NCBI RefSeq assembly: GCF_902806455.1
Contig: NZ_CADCWQ010000001.1
Coordinates: 2,170,001-2,234,000, forward strand
Direction of reading: 5' to 3'
Source: Virgibacillus doumboii
Lineage (GTDB): Bacteria > Bacillota > Bacilli > Bacillales > Amphibacillaceae
Length of the DNA stretch: 64,000 nt
Shown here: piece by piece, positions 42,226 through 51,934 of the stretch
Layout of the letters: each line of letters opens with the position of its first letter
Numbering within the stretch: the stretch's first letter is position 1
Position numbers and translations under genes: made by a program
The notes under the pieces: model-generated
What the model was told of the DNA's origin: nothing
Database searches by the model: none
What the model saw: only the letters and a program-made list of their open reading frames with translations

Positions 42226-43689
42226 CTATTTATCATCATTATGTGCAGTAGGCCGATTGACTTTAGTTGGACGAACCTGAATCGGCCGCTTATTTTGTAC
42301 ATTAAACGGAAGTCGGATCATTGCATCCTTTAAATCCTTGTACCGAAACGGATAAATCGGTTCCATGAATGGTCGTCCCAACGATGTCAGCTTTAACAAG
42401 TGAACCATAATATATCCGATACAAATAGCTACACCCAAAAGACCGTATACATGTGCAAAAAGCAGCAATGGGAACCGGAACAGACGAATCGTATTACCTA
42501 TCTGATAAACCGGCGTTGTAAACGAACCTAATGCAGCAAGGGCAATTAGAATCAGCAGTACATTACTCGTCAGCCCCGCTTCAACAGCAGCTGTTCCGAT
42601 GACAATACCACCCACAATACCAATCGTTTGACCGATTTTAGTAGGAAGCCTTGCACCTGCTTCCCGAAGTAACTCAATTGTCAGTTCAAGAATTACTGCT
42701 TCCAGGATTGGTGGGAATGGCACCTGTGTTCTGGAACTGACTAATGGTCCAAGAAGGGATTTCGGTATTAATTCGAAATGATGTGTAAGCACCGCAACAT
42801 ATAACGGCGTAATCAATATAGAGAAAAAAACCGCAAATAATCGGATAAGACGAAACGCTGAGGCAAGTGTCCAATTTAAAAAATAATCCTCAAACGCCGA
42901 AAAGAATTCCACCAAAGTTGTCGGTCCAATAAGAACATGTGGCGATCCATCGACGAAAATGGCTACTTTCCCTTCGGATAAAATAGCAGCAATCCGATCA
43001 GGTCTTTCCGTATCAAGTAATTGCGGAAAAGGTGAATTTTGATTATCCGCAATCGTTTGGTGTATATACGAACTGTCGATGACCTGGTCGATCTGCAAGT
43101 CCTTTAATCGCTGAAGCACAGTTTGTACATTTTCCTCATCTACTATCCCTTCAATGGATACGACCGCAACTTCAGTTTTTGTAATGGTACCGACATTCAA
43201 CTTTTCGATATTTAACTCAGGGATGTTAAGTCGCTTTCGAATCAAATTTAAATTTACATCAATACTCTCAACAAAAGCTTCTTTCGGGCCTACAACACTG
43301 AATTCCACTTCCGGTTTAGACACCTGTCTTGTCTTTGCCAATTGCGCCGGTACTAACAAGTATTGCGTACTGACATTTTCCATATAGACAAACACAAAAC
43401 CCTGAATCATCATTTCTCGCACTTTTTCTGGTTTGTCTATTAACTGGGTTTGGGTGACAGGAATAATACTTTTCAGTTCATACAAATCGCTGTAATCGTG
43501 TTGCTGTACATACGGTAAAATGAATTTTTCCAGTTTTTCCTGGCTTATGGCAGTTTTTAAATATCCAAGACACATAAAGTTTTCATTGTGTTCAAATTGA
43601 TAGTTATTGAAATCGGCATTCTGTTTCATTTTCTCAAGAAATTTTTCAAAATCTCGTTGCATTTTCTTTTCTGATGCATTCTTTTTCAT
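42226..43689 (-). CDS. GerAA-family germinant receptor subunit
   Basis: A 487-residue A subunit. The N-terminal cytosolic part (about 1-250) is followed by DRIAAILSEGKVAIFVDGSPHVLIGP and membrane helices from about 290, with the family region PFPPILEAVILELTIELLREAGARLP and IGQTIGIVGGIVIGTAAVEAGL. GerA subunits assemble into ion channels that open on germinant binding. It is first in the operon behind a good sigma-G promoter. Confidence 0.93.
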   Translation of the reverse strand: MKKNASEKKMQRDFEKFLEKMKQNADFNNYQFEHNENFMCLGYLKTAISQEKLEKFILPYVQQHDYSDLYELKSIIPVTQTQLIDKPEKVREMMIQGFVFVYMENVSTQYLLVPAQLAKTRQVSKPEVEFSVVGPKEAFVESIDVNLNLIRKRLNIPELNIEKLNVGTITKTEVAVVSIEGIVDEENVQTVLQRLKDLQIDQVIDSSYIHQTIADNQNSPFPQLLDTERPDRIAAILSEGKVAIFVDGSPHVLIGPTTLVEFFSAFEDYFLNWTLASAFRLIRLFAVFFSILITPLYVAVLTHHFELIPKSLLGPLVSSRTQVPFPPILEAVILELTIELLREAGARLPTKIGQTIGIVGGIVIGTAAVEAGLTSNVLLILIALAALGSFTTPVYQIGNTIRLFRFPLLLFAHVYGLLGVAICIGYIMVHLLKLTSLGRPFMEPIYPFRYKDLKDAMIRLPFNVQNKRPIQVRPTKVNRPTAHNDDK

Positions 43690-43723
43690 AGGAACATCCT
43701 CTTTTTATGTACATCCATGCTTA

Positions 43724-43753
43724 TAGTATGAAGAATATATGGGTATCTTATGC
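43724..43753 (-). promoter_or_regulatory. Sigma-G promoter of the gerA-type operon
   Basis: On the minus strand GCATA (-35, 43753-43749), 18 bases, CATACTA (-10, 43730-43724). Both fit the sigma-G consensus GHATR and CATNHTA. It lies about 35 bases before the GerA start, so expression is in the forespore, as for other germinant receptors. Confidence 0.75.
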
Positions 43754-43854
43754 AATCAGCTGGATGGTTAAAATGCACCACCTTTTAGTTATTGCAACTA
43801 ATTAAATATGCAATTGATTATAGAACGAATGAAGGACTTTTCATCGTAACCTCG

Positions 43855-44080
43855 ATGAGTTACCTTTCTCCAGATTTTCAGCTTTATTCGGGCACTCATA
43901 ACCCCAATGAGTTACCTTTCTCCGGATTTCCAGCTTCGTTCGGGCACTCATAACCTCAATGAGTTACCTTTCTCCAGATTTCCAGCTTCGTTCGGGCACT
44001 CATAACCCCGATGAGTGACCTTTCTTCCGAATTCAAGCTTCGTTCGGGCACTCATAACCCCAGTGAGTGACCTTTCTACT
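43855..44080. repeat. Intergenic array E: four 52-nt hairpin units
   Basis: GGGCACTCAT begins at 43890, 43942, 43994 and 44046, exactly 52 bases apart. Each is followed by a seven-base spacer (AACCCCA-like) and ATGAGTKACC, its near complement. The remaining 25 bases read CTTTCTCCAGATTTCCAG and CTTCGTTC. Period and first arm equal those of array D, 31 kb away, while the rest differs. It lies between the gerA operon promoter and the anti-sigma gene. Confidence 0.93.
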
Positions 44081-44222
44081 ATAGCTTTAATGAAGTTCTA
44101 TTCATATTTTCTCAGCAATCAATCTTAGGCCTTCAAGTTATAAACATAAAAAAGTAGCGGGGAAATTCTGATTTAAATTAACCAGCTTAATATAATGCGT
44201 TTCTCAGAAAAGCATGCTACCA

Positions 44223-44256
44223 AAAAGAGGATTGACCTTTACGCCAATCCTCTTTT
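44223..44256 (-). terminator. Terminator of the ECF sigma/anti-sigma operon
   Basis: AAAAGAGGATTG (44223-44234) and CAATCCTCTTTT (44245-44256) are perfect arms around ten bases. They adjoin the stop of the DUF4179 gene and are flanked by T-runs on both strands. Confidence 0.9.
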
Positions 44257-45540
44257 TTATTCTTCTATTGGTAGTGTAATTTTCAAATCATCAAGATAAA
44301 TATGATCCGGTTCTTCCCGTGTTACAAGGAATACTGGTGATTCAGGCGGAAATCCTTCAAACGTTTTCTTATAGTTCTGATTGCCGACCTGCTCTAACCT
44401 AGGATTGAAATAGTTTCCGTCCTCATCCCGGATGGTCAAATTCCGGCCTTGCCTGTATTCGTCAGTTCCGGTTGTTTCAAATTTCACTGTTATCTTATCA
44501 CGATTTCGGACAACATCAGTGACCACGACGTCACCTGATTCACCTTGTGATAACTTCAACTCCTTTCCTTTCCACTGTTCCCTGTTCTTTTCATATGAAC
44601 CTTTATTTTCATGCTCCAAATAAGGAATAACAGTCAGCGATTCTGGTTTTTCGTTCAGAGGTTCAACAAAGACACTCATTTCCATAATTGATTTTTTCGT
44701 TCCATCGGTATCTTTATATAATTCGCCGTACCCTATACCCCGGAAGTCAGTGTTCTTCAGGATTCTTCCCGTATCATCTTTAACCAGATAATGGACCATG
44801 TATCCTGAGAATGACTGAGCGATTTCATCAAATTTAATAATTGTTGCAGTTGGTGTAAACGAAACACTGTTGTAATTAATCAGCATTCTGTCATTTCGTT
44901 TGCTTTTGTCTATTGCATAGACCTCCGTATTCCCTTTTTTTGTCACTTGAAATTCAGCATCTGTGCCTTCCCAGTGGAGTCCCAATTTGAACTGATCAGG
45001 TAACTCTTCATCAATAAATCTAATCTTTAGCCTTCCAGCATAAACCATGTCATTTCGCTGTTCACCCTTGAAGCTGGGACTAGATCCAAGCTGCTTACCA
45101 TTTACAGTTATCCGCATATTAAAGAGTGCTGCACGCTGCTCTTCCAACGACCCCGGTGACACTAAATAGCCAAGGTAAACATCCGTACCATCGTACATTA
45201 CTTCTGTAAAGGCTACCTTTTTGCCATTTATTTCATACTGCTCATCGACAGGAACGGAAAGCCCTTTTTCATACCCATTCTTCATACCAAGATCATTGAT
45301 GTAACTTGTAACCGTGCTGATAATCGGCAGTGACTTTATCGTTTCCGCAAATGCAGGACTTATTGCAGATGCTCCCAGTAACATACTTAACGCAATCGCA
45401 GCAGCCAATGAAGCGTATTTCAGCTTGGAATATTTCTTTTTTTCCGGAAGAGCATCCAACGTCTCAGAAACACGCTGTTTCACAATATCAGGTGTTTCCT
45501 GATTACGCATCTTTCTCATCTGGTCTTCCCATTTTTCCAT
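44257..45540 (-). CDS. DUF4179 anti-sigma-type membrane protein
   Basis: A 427-residue protein with a cytosolic head (1-37), one membrane helix at about 42-68 (SLAAAIALSMLLGASAIS) and a long outer part. The DUF4179 region covers about residues 45-135, and a DUF5643-like region lies further on. The neighbouring gene encodes an ECF sigma factor and overlaps it by 25 bases, so the head probably holds the sigma factor at the membrane until an envelope signal releases it. No zinc-binding HxxxCxxC motif is present. Confidence 0.85.
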   Translation of the reverse strand: MEKWEDQMRKMRNQETPDIVKQRVSETLDALPEKKKYSKLKYASLAAAIALSMLLGASAISPAFAETIKSLPIISTVTSYINDLGMKNGYEKGLSVPVDEQYEINGKKVAFTEVMYDGTDVYLGYLVSPGSLEEQRAALFNMRITVNGKQLGSSPSFKGEQRNDMVYAGRLKIRFIDEELPDQFKLGLHWEGTDAEFQVTKKGNTEVYAIDKSKRNDRMLINYNSVSFTPTATIIKFDEIAQSFSGYMVHYLVKDDTGRILKNTDFRGIGYGELYKDTDGTKKSIMEMSVFVEPLNEKPESLTVIPYLEHENKGSYEKNREQWKGKELKLSQGESGDVVVTDVVRNRDKITVKFETTGTDEYRQGRNLTIRDEDGNYFNPRLEQVGNQNYKKTFEGFPPESPVFLVTREEPDHIYLDDLKITLPIEE

Positions 45541-46061
45541 TGACCACTCACCTCCTTGTTCGTTTCAGTCAAAAAATGATGCAGTTTTTGCTTTGCCCGA
45601 CGTATTCGTGTTTTCACCGTATTCGCAGGAATGTCGAGAATTCCTGAAATATCTTTAATTGTTAAATCATTTATGTAAAATAACCCCAGTATTTCTGAAT
45701 CTTCTTGTGGCAAACGGGCAAGCAACAATTCCATTTCTACCGCATCAAAACCTTTATCCTCCTCAAAGCCCTCGTTCCACTCCTTTAACTCCACCACTTT
45801 CTTCCGGCTTCGTATAATGGAATAACATTCGTTGGTAACGATCCGGAGCAGCCACGTTTTAAAGTATTGCGGCTCCCGTAAGTTCGGGATGGAGCGGTAC
45901 GCATTATAGATTGCCTCCTGGATTGCATCTGCACAATCCTCATCCCGTTTAACAATTGATTTTGCCACCCGGTACATCACATCCTGGTATTCATAAATCA
46001 GTTTCTCGAATGATGCTTTGTTGCCTTTTTTAGCTTTTTTTACTTCTTTTACAGCATCCAA
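45516..46061 (-). CDS. ECF RNA polymerase sigma factor (sigma-70 family)
   Basis: A 181-residue ECF sigma factor. Region 2 has FEKLIYEYQDVMYRVAKSIV and DAIQEAIYNAYRSIPNL; region 4 has LPQEDSEILGLFYINDLTIKDISGILDIPANTVKTRIRRAKQKL. It is similar to SigV/SigX-type factors of bacilli. The start is TTG at 46061 with GGAGCAAG upstream. The DUF4179 anti-sigma gene overlaps its end. A candidate ECF promoter upstream suggests self-activation. Confidence 0.9.
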   Translation of the reverse strand: MDAVKEVKKAKKGNKASFEKLIYEYQDVMYRVAKSIVKRDEDCADAIQEAIYNAYRSIPNLREPQYFKTWLLRIVTNECYSIIRSRKKVVELKEWNEGFEEDKGFDAVEMELLLARLPQEDSEILGLFYINDLTIKDISGILDIPANTVKTRIRRAKQKLHHFLTETNKEVSGQWKNGKTR

Positions 46062-46093
46062 CTTGCTCCACTCCTCCCTTCTTACTAGTTAGA

Positions 46094-46118
46094 GTCCGAC
46101 ATCTCACAAAAAGTTTCA
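46094..46118 (-). promoter_or_regulatory. Candidate ECF autoregulated promoter
   Basis: On the minus strand TGAAACTTTTTG (-35 region, TGAAAC at 46118-46113) is followed 14 bases on by CGGAC (46098-46094). ECF promoters of bacilli have an AAC motif at -35 and CG-rich -10. The short spacing leaves some doubt. Confidence 0.5.
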
Positions 46119-46219
46119 GGAAAATTAAGTTCAATTATATACATAATTTGGGGAAAAGTAACGAACGATAGATACGGAGCATTATGCAGCTCAAATATAT
46201 CAATGGAGGTTTTACTTTT

Positions 46220-46510
46220 ATGGCACAACAAAATCCTCAACAACAGCAATTACAACAGGCTGTTCAGCAGGCGCAACAGGCGCAGCAGGCAGTACAACAA
46301 GCGCAGGCCAGTGCTGATCCGCAACAAATGCAGCAGGCACAACAGCAATTGCAGCAGGCAGAACAAGGATTACAAAATGCTCAGTCCCAGGCTGGTCAAG
46401 CTGCACAACAGGATCCACAGGTCCAGCAGGCTCAGCAGCAACTGCAACAGGCACGCCAGCAGGCTAACCAGGCTCAGCAAGCGCAACAGAACAACAACAA
46501 TTTTCAATAA
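46220..46510 (+). CDS. Glutamine/alanine-rich low-complexity protein
   Basis: A 96-residue protein starting at ATG 46220 (MAQQNPQQQQLQQAVQQAQQ) with GGAGGT upstream. About half the residues are Gln. It runs in QQAQQ-type heptad-like blocks and ends QQNNNNFQ. It contains no Cys, Trp, Tyr or Gly-rich part. It could be a gamma-type small acid-soluble spore protein or a coat-associated helix, both Gln-rich in bacilli, but the TEFASETNAQQV repeats of gamma-SASP are missing. A strong terminator shows it is a real transcription unit. Confidence 0.75.
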   Translation: MAQQNPQQQQLQQAVQQAQQAQQAVQQAQASADPQQMQQAQQQLQQAEQGLQNAQSQAGQAAQQDPQVQQAQQQLQQARQQANQAQQAQQNNNNFQ

Positions 46511-46521
46511 GTTGTCCATTG

Positions 46522-46557
46522 GGGAAGTCCCGAGGTTCGGGACTTCCCTTAGTTTTT
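46522..46557 (+). terminator. Strong terminator after the Gln-rich gene
   Basis: GGGAAGTCCCGA (46522-46533) and TCGGGACTTCCC (46537-46548) form a perfect 12-bp stem with a three-base loop, then TTAGTTTTTTT. Confidence 0.95.
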
Positions 46558-46604
46558 TTATAATAATAAAATTAAGCTGCCCCAATAATGATTGAAACAG
46601 CCAA

Positions 46605-48089
46605 TTATCTATCCGCAATGATTTTCACGATTTCATCTTCAATTTGAGGCCCGTCTTCCTCATCCATTAAGTTATTCAGCATGATTGAAAAAATAATCTT
46701 GTCCCCGCTGTTTGTTTTCACATAGCCCGACAACGTGCTGACACCATAGATGGTTCCGGTTTTAGCCTGAACATCCATATCCTCCATCCGGTATCGCAAT
46801 GTTCCTCCAACCATCCTGTCTTCTTTTCCGGCTGCAGGTAGTGATTTCAGATAAGCGTCAAACCATTCCAGACTCTGCACCTTATATAACAGTTTTGAAA
46901 TCTCGTTGGGAGGAATTGAATTAACGTGCGAAATTCCGGACCCGTCCCTGATTAGTATTGTATCGGTATTCATCCCAAGCTTGGTCAATTCCGCTTCAAC
47001 AACTTCCAGCCCTTTTTCCCAGCTGCCTTCATTATGTACAACTTTTCCCATCTCTTTTACCAAAATTTCAGCAATCGTATTATTGCTTAATTTCATAAAT
47101 GGCACGAGCAATTCAGCGAGTGGCATTGATTGATCGGAAAAAAGAACTTTTGCTTGTTGCGGAGCCATACCTGTTTTTACCTTACCAGTCCAGGTGATTC
47201 CCTGTTCCTTAAGCGATTTTTTAAATAAATTCATCGCATATCCGGTTGGCTCCCAGACTGCCATCCATTCTTTAACACGTGCTGAATCGGCAGGGATTTC
47301 ACCTTCAATTGTAATCGTATTCCCGCCATGCACTCGTTCCAGTGTCAAATCTTCTTCTGTACCAGCAGCCGCAGTTAACGCAGTATTTTTCACTTGGACG
47401 TAACCTGTCTCAGGAGATACTGTTACTTTCGGTTTGTTTCCAACATCCTCGGGGGTTACCTCAACAATTACCGTACCCGCATCATAATCTTTATCCGGTG
47501 AAGCGGTTAGTGCCGAAATTTGAGCACCATAATACCAATGCTCATCACTCCAGATTAAATCAGGGGAGAGTCGAACATCATCATACCACGTGTCATCCCC
47601 GACGATATCTCCTTCTATCACTTTAATGCCGCTTTCCTTAATCCGTTTTGCAAAGTTATCAAAATCGGAAGGGAGTAACGTTGGATCTCCCTTTCCTTTT
47701 AAATAAAGATTACCTTTCAATGTATTACCTTTAACGGAACCGCTTGTCAGCACTTCAGTGGAAAACGTATAGTCCTCGCCTAACACAGTCAACGCTGCTG
47801 CAGAAGTTAACAGTTTCATATTGGATGCCGGCCGCATCCGTACGTCGCCCATATGTTCATAGATCTTTTCTCCATTTGATGCTTGACGAATACTGATTCC
47901 AGCAATTGCACCATCCAATTTTGGTTCATTATTAATAAATTTGTCGAGCTGTTCAGCCATCGCATTCCGCTCCCCGGAAGTATTAGCTGGTGCGGTTGAA
48001 TTGTCTGTCGTAGCAGAACCTATCATAAAGACTAATAAGAACAGAAAGAGCAAGCCAAAACTATAATTTTTCACCGTCATTCCTATCAC
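46605..48089 (-). CDS. dacB: D-alanyl-D-alanine carboxypeptidase/endopeptidase, PBP4 (S13)
   Basis: A 494-residue class C penicillin-binding protein with an N-terminal membrane/signal helix. The active-site triads are SNMK in [15 protein letters not shown] (about residue 88), SNN in [11 protein letters not shown] and KTG in [17 protein letters not shown]. It trims or cuts peptidoglycan cross-links. It resembles B. subtilis DacC. Gene symbols differ in bacilli (dacB in other genomes means PBP5*), so the name follows the PBP4 usage. Single gene. Confidence 0.92.
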   Translation of the reverse strand: MIGMTVKNYSFGLLFLFLLVFMIGSATTDNSTAPANTSGERNAMAEQLDKFINNEPKLDGAIAGISIRQASNGEKIYEHMGDVRMRPASNMKLLTSAAALTVLGEDYTFSTEVLTSGSVKGNTLKGNLYLKGKGDPTLLPSDFDNFAKRIKESGIKVIEGDIVGDDTWYDDVRLSPDLIWSDEHWYYGAQISALTASPDKDYDAGTVIVEVTPEDVGNKPKVTVSPETGYVQVKNTALTAAAGTEEDLTLERVHGGNTITIEGEIPADSARVKEWMAVWEPTGYAMNLFKKSLKEQGITWTGKVKTGMAPQQAKVLFSDQSMPLAELLVPFMKLSNNTIAEILVKEMGKVVHNEGSWEKGLEVVEAELTKLGMNTDTILIRDGSGISHVNSIPPNEISKLLYKVQSLEWFDAYLKSLPAAGKEDRMVGGTLRYRMEDMDVQAKTGTIYGVSTLSGYVKTNSGDKIIFSIMLNNLMDEEDGPQIEDEIVKIIADR

Positions 48090-48209
48090 CCCAATCCAGC
48101 CATACTTACTATTTCTTCATTAATCGGGTAAATCCTTTTTCAAAGTGAATAAGCTAAACAGCATATTTAAAATGATTTACCCAAGTTGATAAATATATAC
48201 CGTTTCAGT

Positions 48210-48257
48210 CATAAAATAATAAGCTGCAAACCTCGTTATTTAAGATTGCAGCTTATT
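48210..48257 (-). terminator. Terminator overlapping the end of yndJ
   Basis: AATAAGCTGCAA (48218-48229) and TTGCAGCTTATT (48246-48257) are perfect arms; the yndJ stop lies in the loop. On the minus strand ATTTTATG follows the stem. Ending a coding region inside a terminator loop is compact but not unusual. Confidence 0.75.
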
Positions 48258-49823
48258 GAAGATATCATATTCTATTGTCAAAAACGGTATCGAAAAAATC
48301 CACATATTATGCCTTGCCTTTAATACCCCTTCCTCAACTTCCCATACGTCAAATTGTTCCTCGATTGGCAGCATGAAGAAAAATTTCCCGGCCGCTAAAT
48401 AAATCCCGGAATCAGCATCCAATGACTGTTTTTTACTGGATAATCGCAGGTCTTTCCCATGAGGAGTAAGGTCCAAAACTCCAACCATAACCGAGCCTGG
48501 TAACGGCAACGCAATATTCATATACGTTTGTCCCTTATTCTCATGTGAGGAATACAGCGCGACAAACGTGGTTTCTTTTTTTACTTTTCGAACCCATGCC
48601 CTTACATCATTTCTTCCATCAACATCATCTTTAATAGAATAAATATTCCCCGTCATCTCTACTTGTTTACTGGAAAACGGCAAATTAATCTGCTCCACGT
48701 AACGGCTGATCAGACGATATACAGCTGCAAACGGTTTAAACCAGGTGTGCCATTTCACTTCAGAAAACAAGCGATATTGATTCGTATTTTCATAAAAATC
48801 AATAATAGACGATGATAATGTTTCGGCATCAATATCATAAATGTTCATGTTATCTACCAATCCATTACAGGTTGCTGTATCCAACTTTCCGGTCAGAATT
48901 GTTTCGCCAACTTTACCTTTACCTCTAATCCGGCTGACCGGGAATTTGAAGTATTCATGTTTTGAAGGCGGATATTGAATTGACCAGCCTATAATTCCTG
49001 CCAAGGCATAAAACACCGCATTTATGGTTCCATGAAAAATCAGCATGAAATCTATCGTTATCGTATACAATCCTGTTAGATTGCCGAAAGCGTATAATAA
49101 AGAAAAAAGAATCGCCACACCAAGGGCTGAAAAGGATAATCGAACGAGCCAATTAACTGGTGATTTAAAAGATAAATTGATTAAACCATATATACCAAAA
49201 ATGTAAACAAGAACCGAAACAAGCTCAAGTAACGTTGAAAAAGTAATTCCAAGCGCAACTATCATCGGGGAAACTAAAACGGCAGCAGCAATCCAATTAT
49301 AAAATGTTGATTTATAAATCCTGCCTAGAAACCCGACAAAAACAGGCAACAGGAATGCAGCGTAATGAAAATGGATTCCGGTAAGCCAGGTCATAATTGC
49401 CGAAAATCCGGTATCGATCCCAGCCTCATACGCAAAAAACCAGGCACCACCAACTGCGATATAAATTAGTCCCATATCTATTAAAAATTCCTCTAAATGG
49501 GCAAAACCTCTATTAAAAAAGCGCATAAGCCCATATCCTGCAATCAACAAGGTAAACAGAAAATAAATGATTGCTAAAAACGGGTCCCACGATGTTTCAC
49601 TTGTTACCTGTAAAAGAATGACAGTAAGAAACGCAGGAATTCCCAGATATGGTAAATACCTCGCATACTTTCCATCATCATTTTTCATGACCAAGTTTAG
49701 TATCAAGGGAACGTAAACCAACTGCGCGACTGTTAACAGCAAAAAATGCCACGGATGAACACCAAGAACAGCTATCACAAATAATATGAAAATGTTTATA
49801 ATTCCAATGTTACGAAACGTCAT
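48240..49823 (-). CDS. yndJ: YndJ-family membrane protein
   Basis: A protein of about 527 residues with about ten N-terminal helices (residues 1-310) and a soluble C-terminal part, like B. subtilis YndJ. The ATG at 49823 (MTFRNIGIINIFILF) is taken as start; AAGGAG lies 13 bases before it, and an in-frame TTG closer to the site is an alternative. It overlaps yndH by 14 bases. The order DoxX-like, DUF4166, YndJ equals yndG-yndH-yndJ of B. subtilis, a cell-envelope stress/sporulation-related locus of unknown function. Confidence 0.85.
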   Translation of the reverse strand: MTFRNIGIINIFILFVIAVLGVHPWHFLLLTVAQLVYVPLILNLVMKNDDGKYARYLPYLGIPAFLTVILLQVTSETSWDPFLAIIYFLFTLLIAGYGLMRFFNRGFAHLEEFLIDMGLIYIAVGGAWFFAYEAGIDTGFSAIMTWLTGIHFHYAAFLLPVFVGFLGRIYKSTFYNWIAAAVLVSPMIVALGITFSTLLELVSVLVYIFGIYGLINLSFKSPVNWLVRLSFSALGVAILFSLLYAFGNLTGLYTITIDFMLIFHGTINAVFYALAGIIGWSIQYPPSKHEYFKFPVSRIRGKGKVGETILTGKLDTATCNGLVDNMNIYDIDAETLSSSIIDFYENTNQYRLFSEVKWHTWFKPFAAVYRLISRYVEQINLPFSSKQVEMTGNIYSIKDDVDGRNDVRAWVRKVKKETTFVALYSSHENKGQTYMNIALPLPGSVMVGVLDLTPHGKDLRLSSKKQSLDADSGIYLAAGKFFFMLPIEEQFDVWEVEEGVLKARHNMWIFSIPFLTIEYDIFNKLQS

Positions 49824-50424
49824 CGCTGGCAAACTCTCCTTCGTATGAGAAAACAGTTCCAATTAATGGGTTCGTGACAAAAACATTGATTAAATAGACT
49901 TCTTTCTCATCATCATACTTCTCAGTTATCGTCGCAAGTCCCTGAAATATCTTTGGCAATGGGATTTCCATCAGGCCAATGACCAATCTTTGCTGCTTCG
50001 ATTCGATTTTTAATCCACCTGCTCGCGTTGCCGACAATGACAAATCGGAATAAATCAAGTGTGGTTCGCCGAGATAGTCTTTTATGATATTCCGTTCAGC
50101 ATCCAAACTCATAAGTGCATTAAAGTATCGCTTTTTCTTTCTAAAATAAAATACCCGCTCCCAATGGATCTGATCCTCGCCACTTTTTCCGGTACATGGT
50201 GTATTCGTAATCTGAAAAGGAACGTTTTCCCCGTGTTCCGGAAAAAGCAGTTTCCACCTTGTCGCAATCAAAAAAAGCGGATGCAGCCACTTTGGTCCAC
50301 CATTGATTTTTTTCATTGTTCCTTTCCCGGTAAAAGTACCACCACCAGGAAACCCATACCTTTTTTGCAGCATCGGGTGCAGCTGATAAAACGCTTCACC
50401 CATTGCATTCTTATAAATAGACAT
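49810..50424 (-). CDS. yndH: DUF4166 protein (YndH-like)
   Basis: A 204-residue soluble DUF4166 protein starting at ATG 50424 (MSIYKNAMGEAFYQLHPMLQKRYG) with an AGAGAG site. Motifs FTGKGTMKKI, WERVFYFRKKKRYFNAL and LSLSATRAGGLKI fit the family. It lies between the DoxX-like and YndJ genes with a one-base gap and a 14-base overlap, so the three are one operon. Function unknown. Confidence 0.85.
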   Translation of the reverse strand: MSIYKNAMGEAFYQLHPMLQKRYGFPGGGTFTGKGTMKKINGGPKWLHPLFLIATRWKLLFPEHGENVPFQITNTPCTGKSGEDQIHWERVFYFRKKKRYFNALMSLDAERNIIKDYLGEPHLIYSDLSLSATRAGGLKIESKQQRLVIGLMEIPLPKIFQGLATITEKYDDEKEVYLINVFVTNPLIGTVFSYEGEFASDDVS

Positions 50425-50425
50425 A

Positions 50426-51334
50426 CTAATCTCTCTTTCGTTTGCAGCTTTTAGCAGTGGGTACATCTTTACTGATCATGAATCCGAGAATTGACAGTAC
50501 GAACAGTACCATATTATACGTTAGCGGATTGAACGGATGAAATAAGAAGGCAGGATCCGAGATAATCGCACCAATTCCCAAAAACGGAAAAACAAAAAGT
50601 TGCAGCCCAAATAACTTTCTTTTGTTTGAATAAACTAACCAGACCAATCCGAACACGACTTCTATCACCCCAATTACAGCTGTCAACGAAGCAGCCAGAT
50701 TCGTGGAAATCGGGATAACATTTTGCATCATACTTAACTCCACCTGGTGCATCGCGATTAATTTTGGCACGAGCCCATGATACACCCAGATGAAACTGAA
50801 TAAGAAAGCAATGACCCAATTACAAAAAAATTTCATGTACTGCGATGAAGGCGTATCTCCATTTTCCAGCCACCGCTTGAGGACATCAAAACTTAGTGCT
50901 GTCGCCCATCCCATCATTGGCCGGAAAATCAAACAATCAAACAGTTTCCCAACCCTGCCAAAATTCGTCTTATAATCATACTGAGTCAGAAAGGTAATCG
51001 AGGAATCCGCTTCGGGTATGTATTTCCAATAACCCCTTCCCTCTCGAATAATTGAAAAAGATTGATCGGTTCCAAAATGTAACGAAGACGTCCTTGAACC
51101 ATCCTTGGCATGAAAGCTGCCGACACTTTTTCCCCAGCCTTCAACAGCCAGACCAAACCCAATTTTCGTTTTATAAGTAAATTTCTGCGGCTGATTTTCC
51201 TCTTTCGGCAAATATGTAATCGATGAAAATCGAAGGTCCCATTGTTCATGCTGATCCGGTGTCTGTGACGCATTCCAAAGCTTATCGATTTCCGCTTCAA
51301 TAGGTATCTCAACATAGATTGGCTTATTCTTCAT
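50426..51334 (-). CDS. yndG: SRPBCC-DoxX fusion protein (YndG-like)
   Basis: A 302-residue protein: an N-terminal SRPBCC-like domain (about 1-150, MKNKPIYVEIPIEAEIDKLW) and a C-terminal four-helix DoxX-like domain (about 170-295). DoxX proteins are membrane partners in redox reactions. It is the first of the yndGHJ operon. The GrpB gene ends five bases upstream, so it may be cotranscribed with it as well. Confidence 0.82.
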   Translation of the reverse strand: MKNKPIYVEIPIEAEIDKLWNASQTPDQHEQWDLRFSSITYLPKEENQPQKFTYKTKIGFGLAVEGWGKSVGSFHAKDGSRTSSLHFGTDQSFSIIREGRGYWKYIPEADSSITFLTQYDYKTNFGRVGKLFDCLIFRPMMGWATALSFDVLKRWLENGDTPSSQYMKFFCNWVIAFLFSFIWVYHGLVPKLIAMHQVELSMMQNVIPISTNLAASLTAVIGVIEVVFGLVWLVYSNKRKLFGLQLFVFPFLGIGAIISDPAFLFHPFNPLTYNMVLFVLSILGFMISKDVPTAKSCKRKRD

Positions 51335-51338
51335 GGTA

Positions 51339-51854
51339 TCACCCCAAACCGTGCTGCCGCTTCATCCGCAACACATCATGTATAAAGCTTTCCTTCGCTT
51401 TCGTATAACTGGATCGGTCATTCCGGTATTCATTTGCCAGCCTCATTTTCAACACTTCATACGCACTTCGTTTGTCACGATTCGATCTTAGGTAATCCCG
51501 GAAAAATAATTTGTCATTCCATTCAGTGCCGTTCATTTCACAAATATGTAAGTGAATATCCGGATTACCTGCAATTCGTTTTAGAAAAAATTTACGATCA
51601 GTGAATTCCTGTTTTGGGATATAGACGTACCCGGCTTTTTCGAGCGGTGCAACTAAATGCACATACTCCTCAAGTTCCGCGATACCGGCCATAATATCGA
51701 TTATCGGTTTAGCCTTAATCTCCGGAATTACCGTACTTCCAATATGTTCAATATCAATGAAACTGTCTGGTATTGCTTGAGTAATAGATTTCTTTTCTTT
51801 AATATATTGCCTTGACCACGCTTCATTGTGTTTCACTAGTTCGACATCGGCCAT
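51339..51854 (-). CDS. GrpB/UPF0157 nucleotidyltransferase-like protein
   Basis: A 171-residue GrpB-family protein. It shows VELVKHNEAWSRQYIKEK, IEHIGSTVIPEIKAKPIIDIMAG (nucleotidyltransferase-like GS and D-x-D region), and HLHICEMNGTEWNDKLFFRDYLRSN. Members are linked to the NTP-transferase fold, with unclear substrate, sometimes said to act with coenzyme A-like compounds. It begins close to a divergent small gene at 51935. Confidence 0.88.
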   Translation of the reverse strand: MADVELVKHNEAWSRQYIKEKKSITQAIPDSFIDIEHIGSTVIPEIKAKPIIDIMAGIAELEEYVHLVAPLEKAGYVYIPKQEFTDRKFFLKRIAGNPDIHLHICEMNGTEWNDKLFFRDYLRSNRDKRSAYEVLKMRLANEYRNDRSSYTKAKESFIHDVLRMKRQHGLG

Positions 51855-51934
51855 CTATAACAACCTCTCACTTTCAAATATTTTTCCAAAGGCATTCCTC
51901 TTCATGGTACAATAAGTTAACAGGAAGTGTTCAC

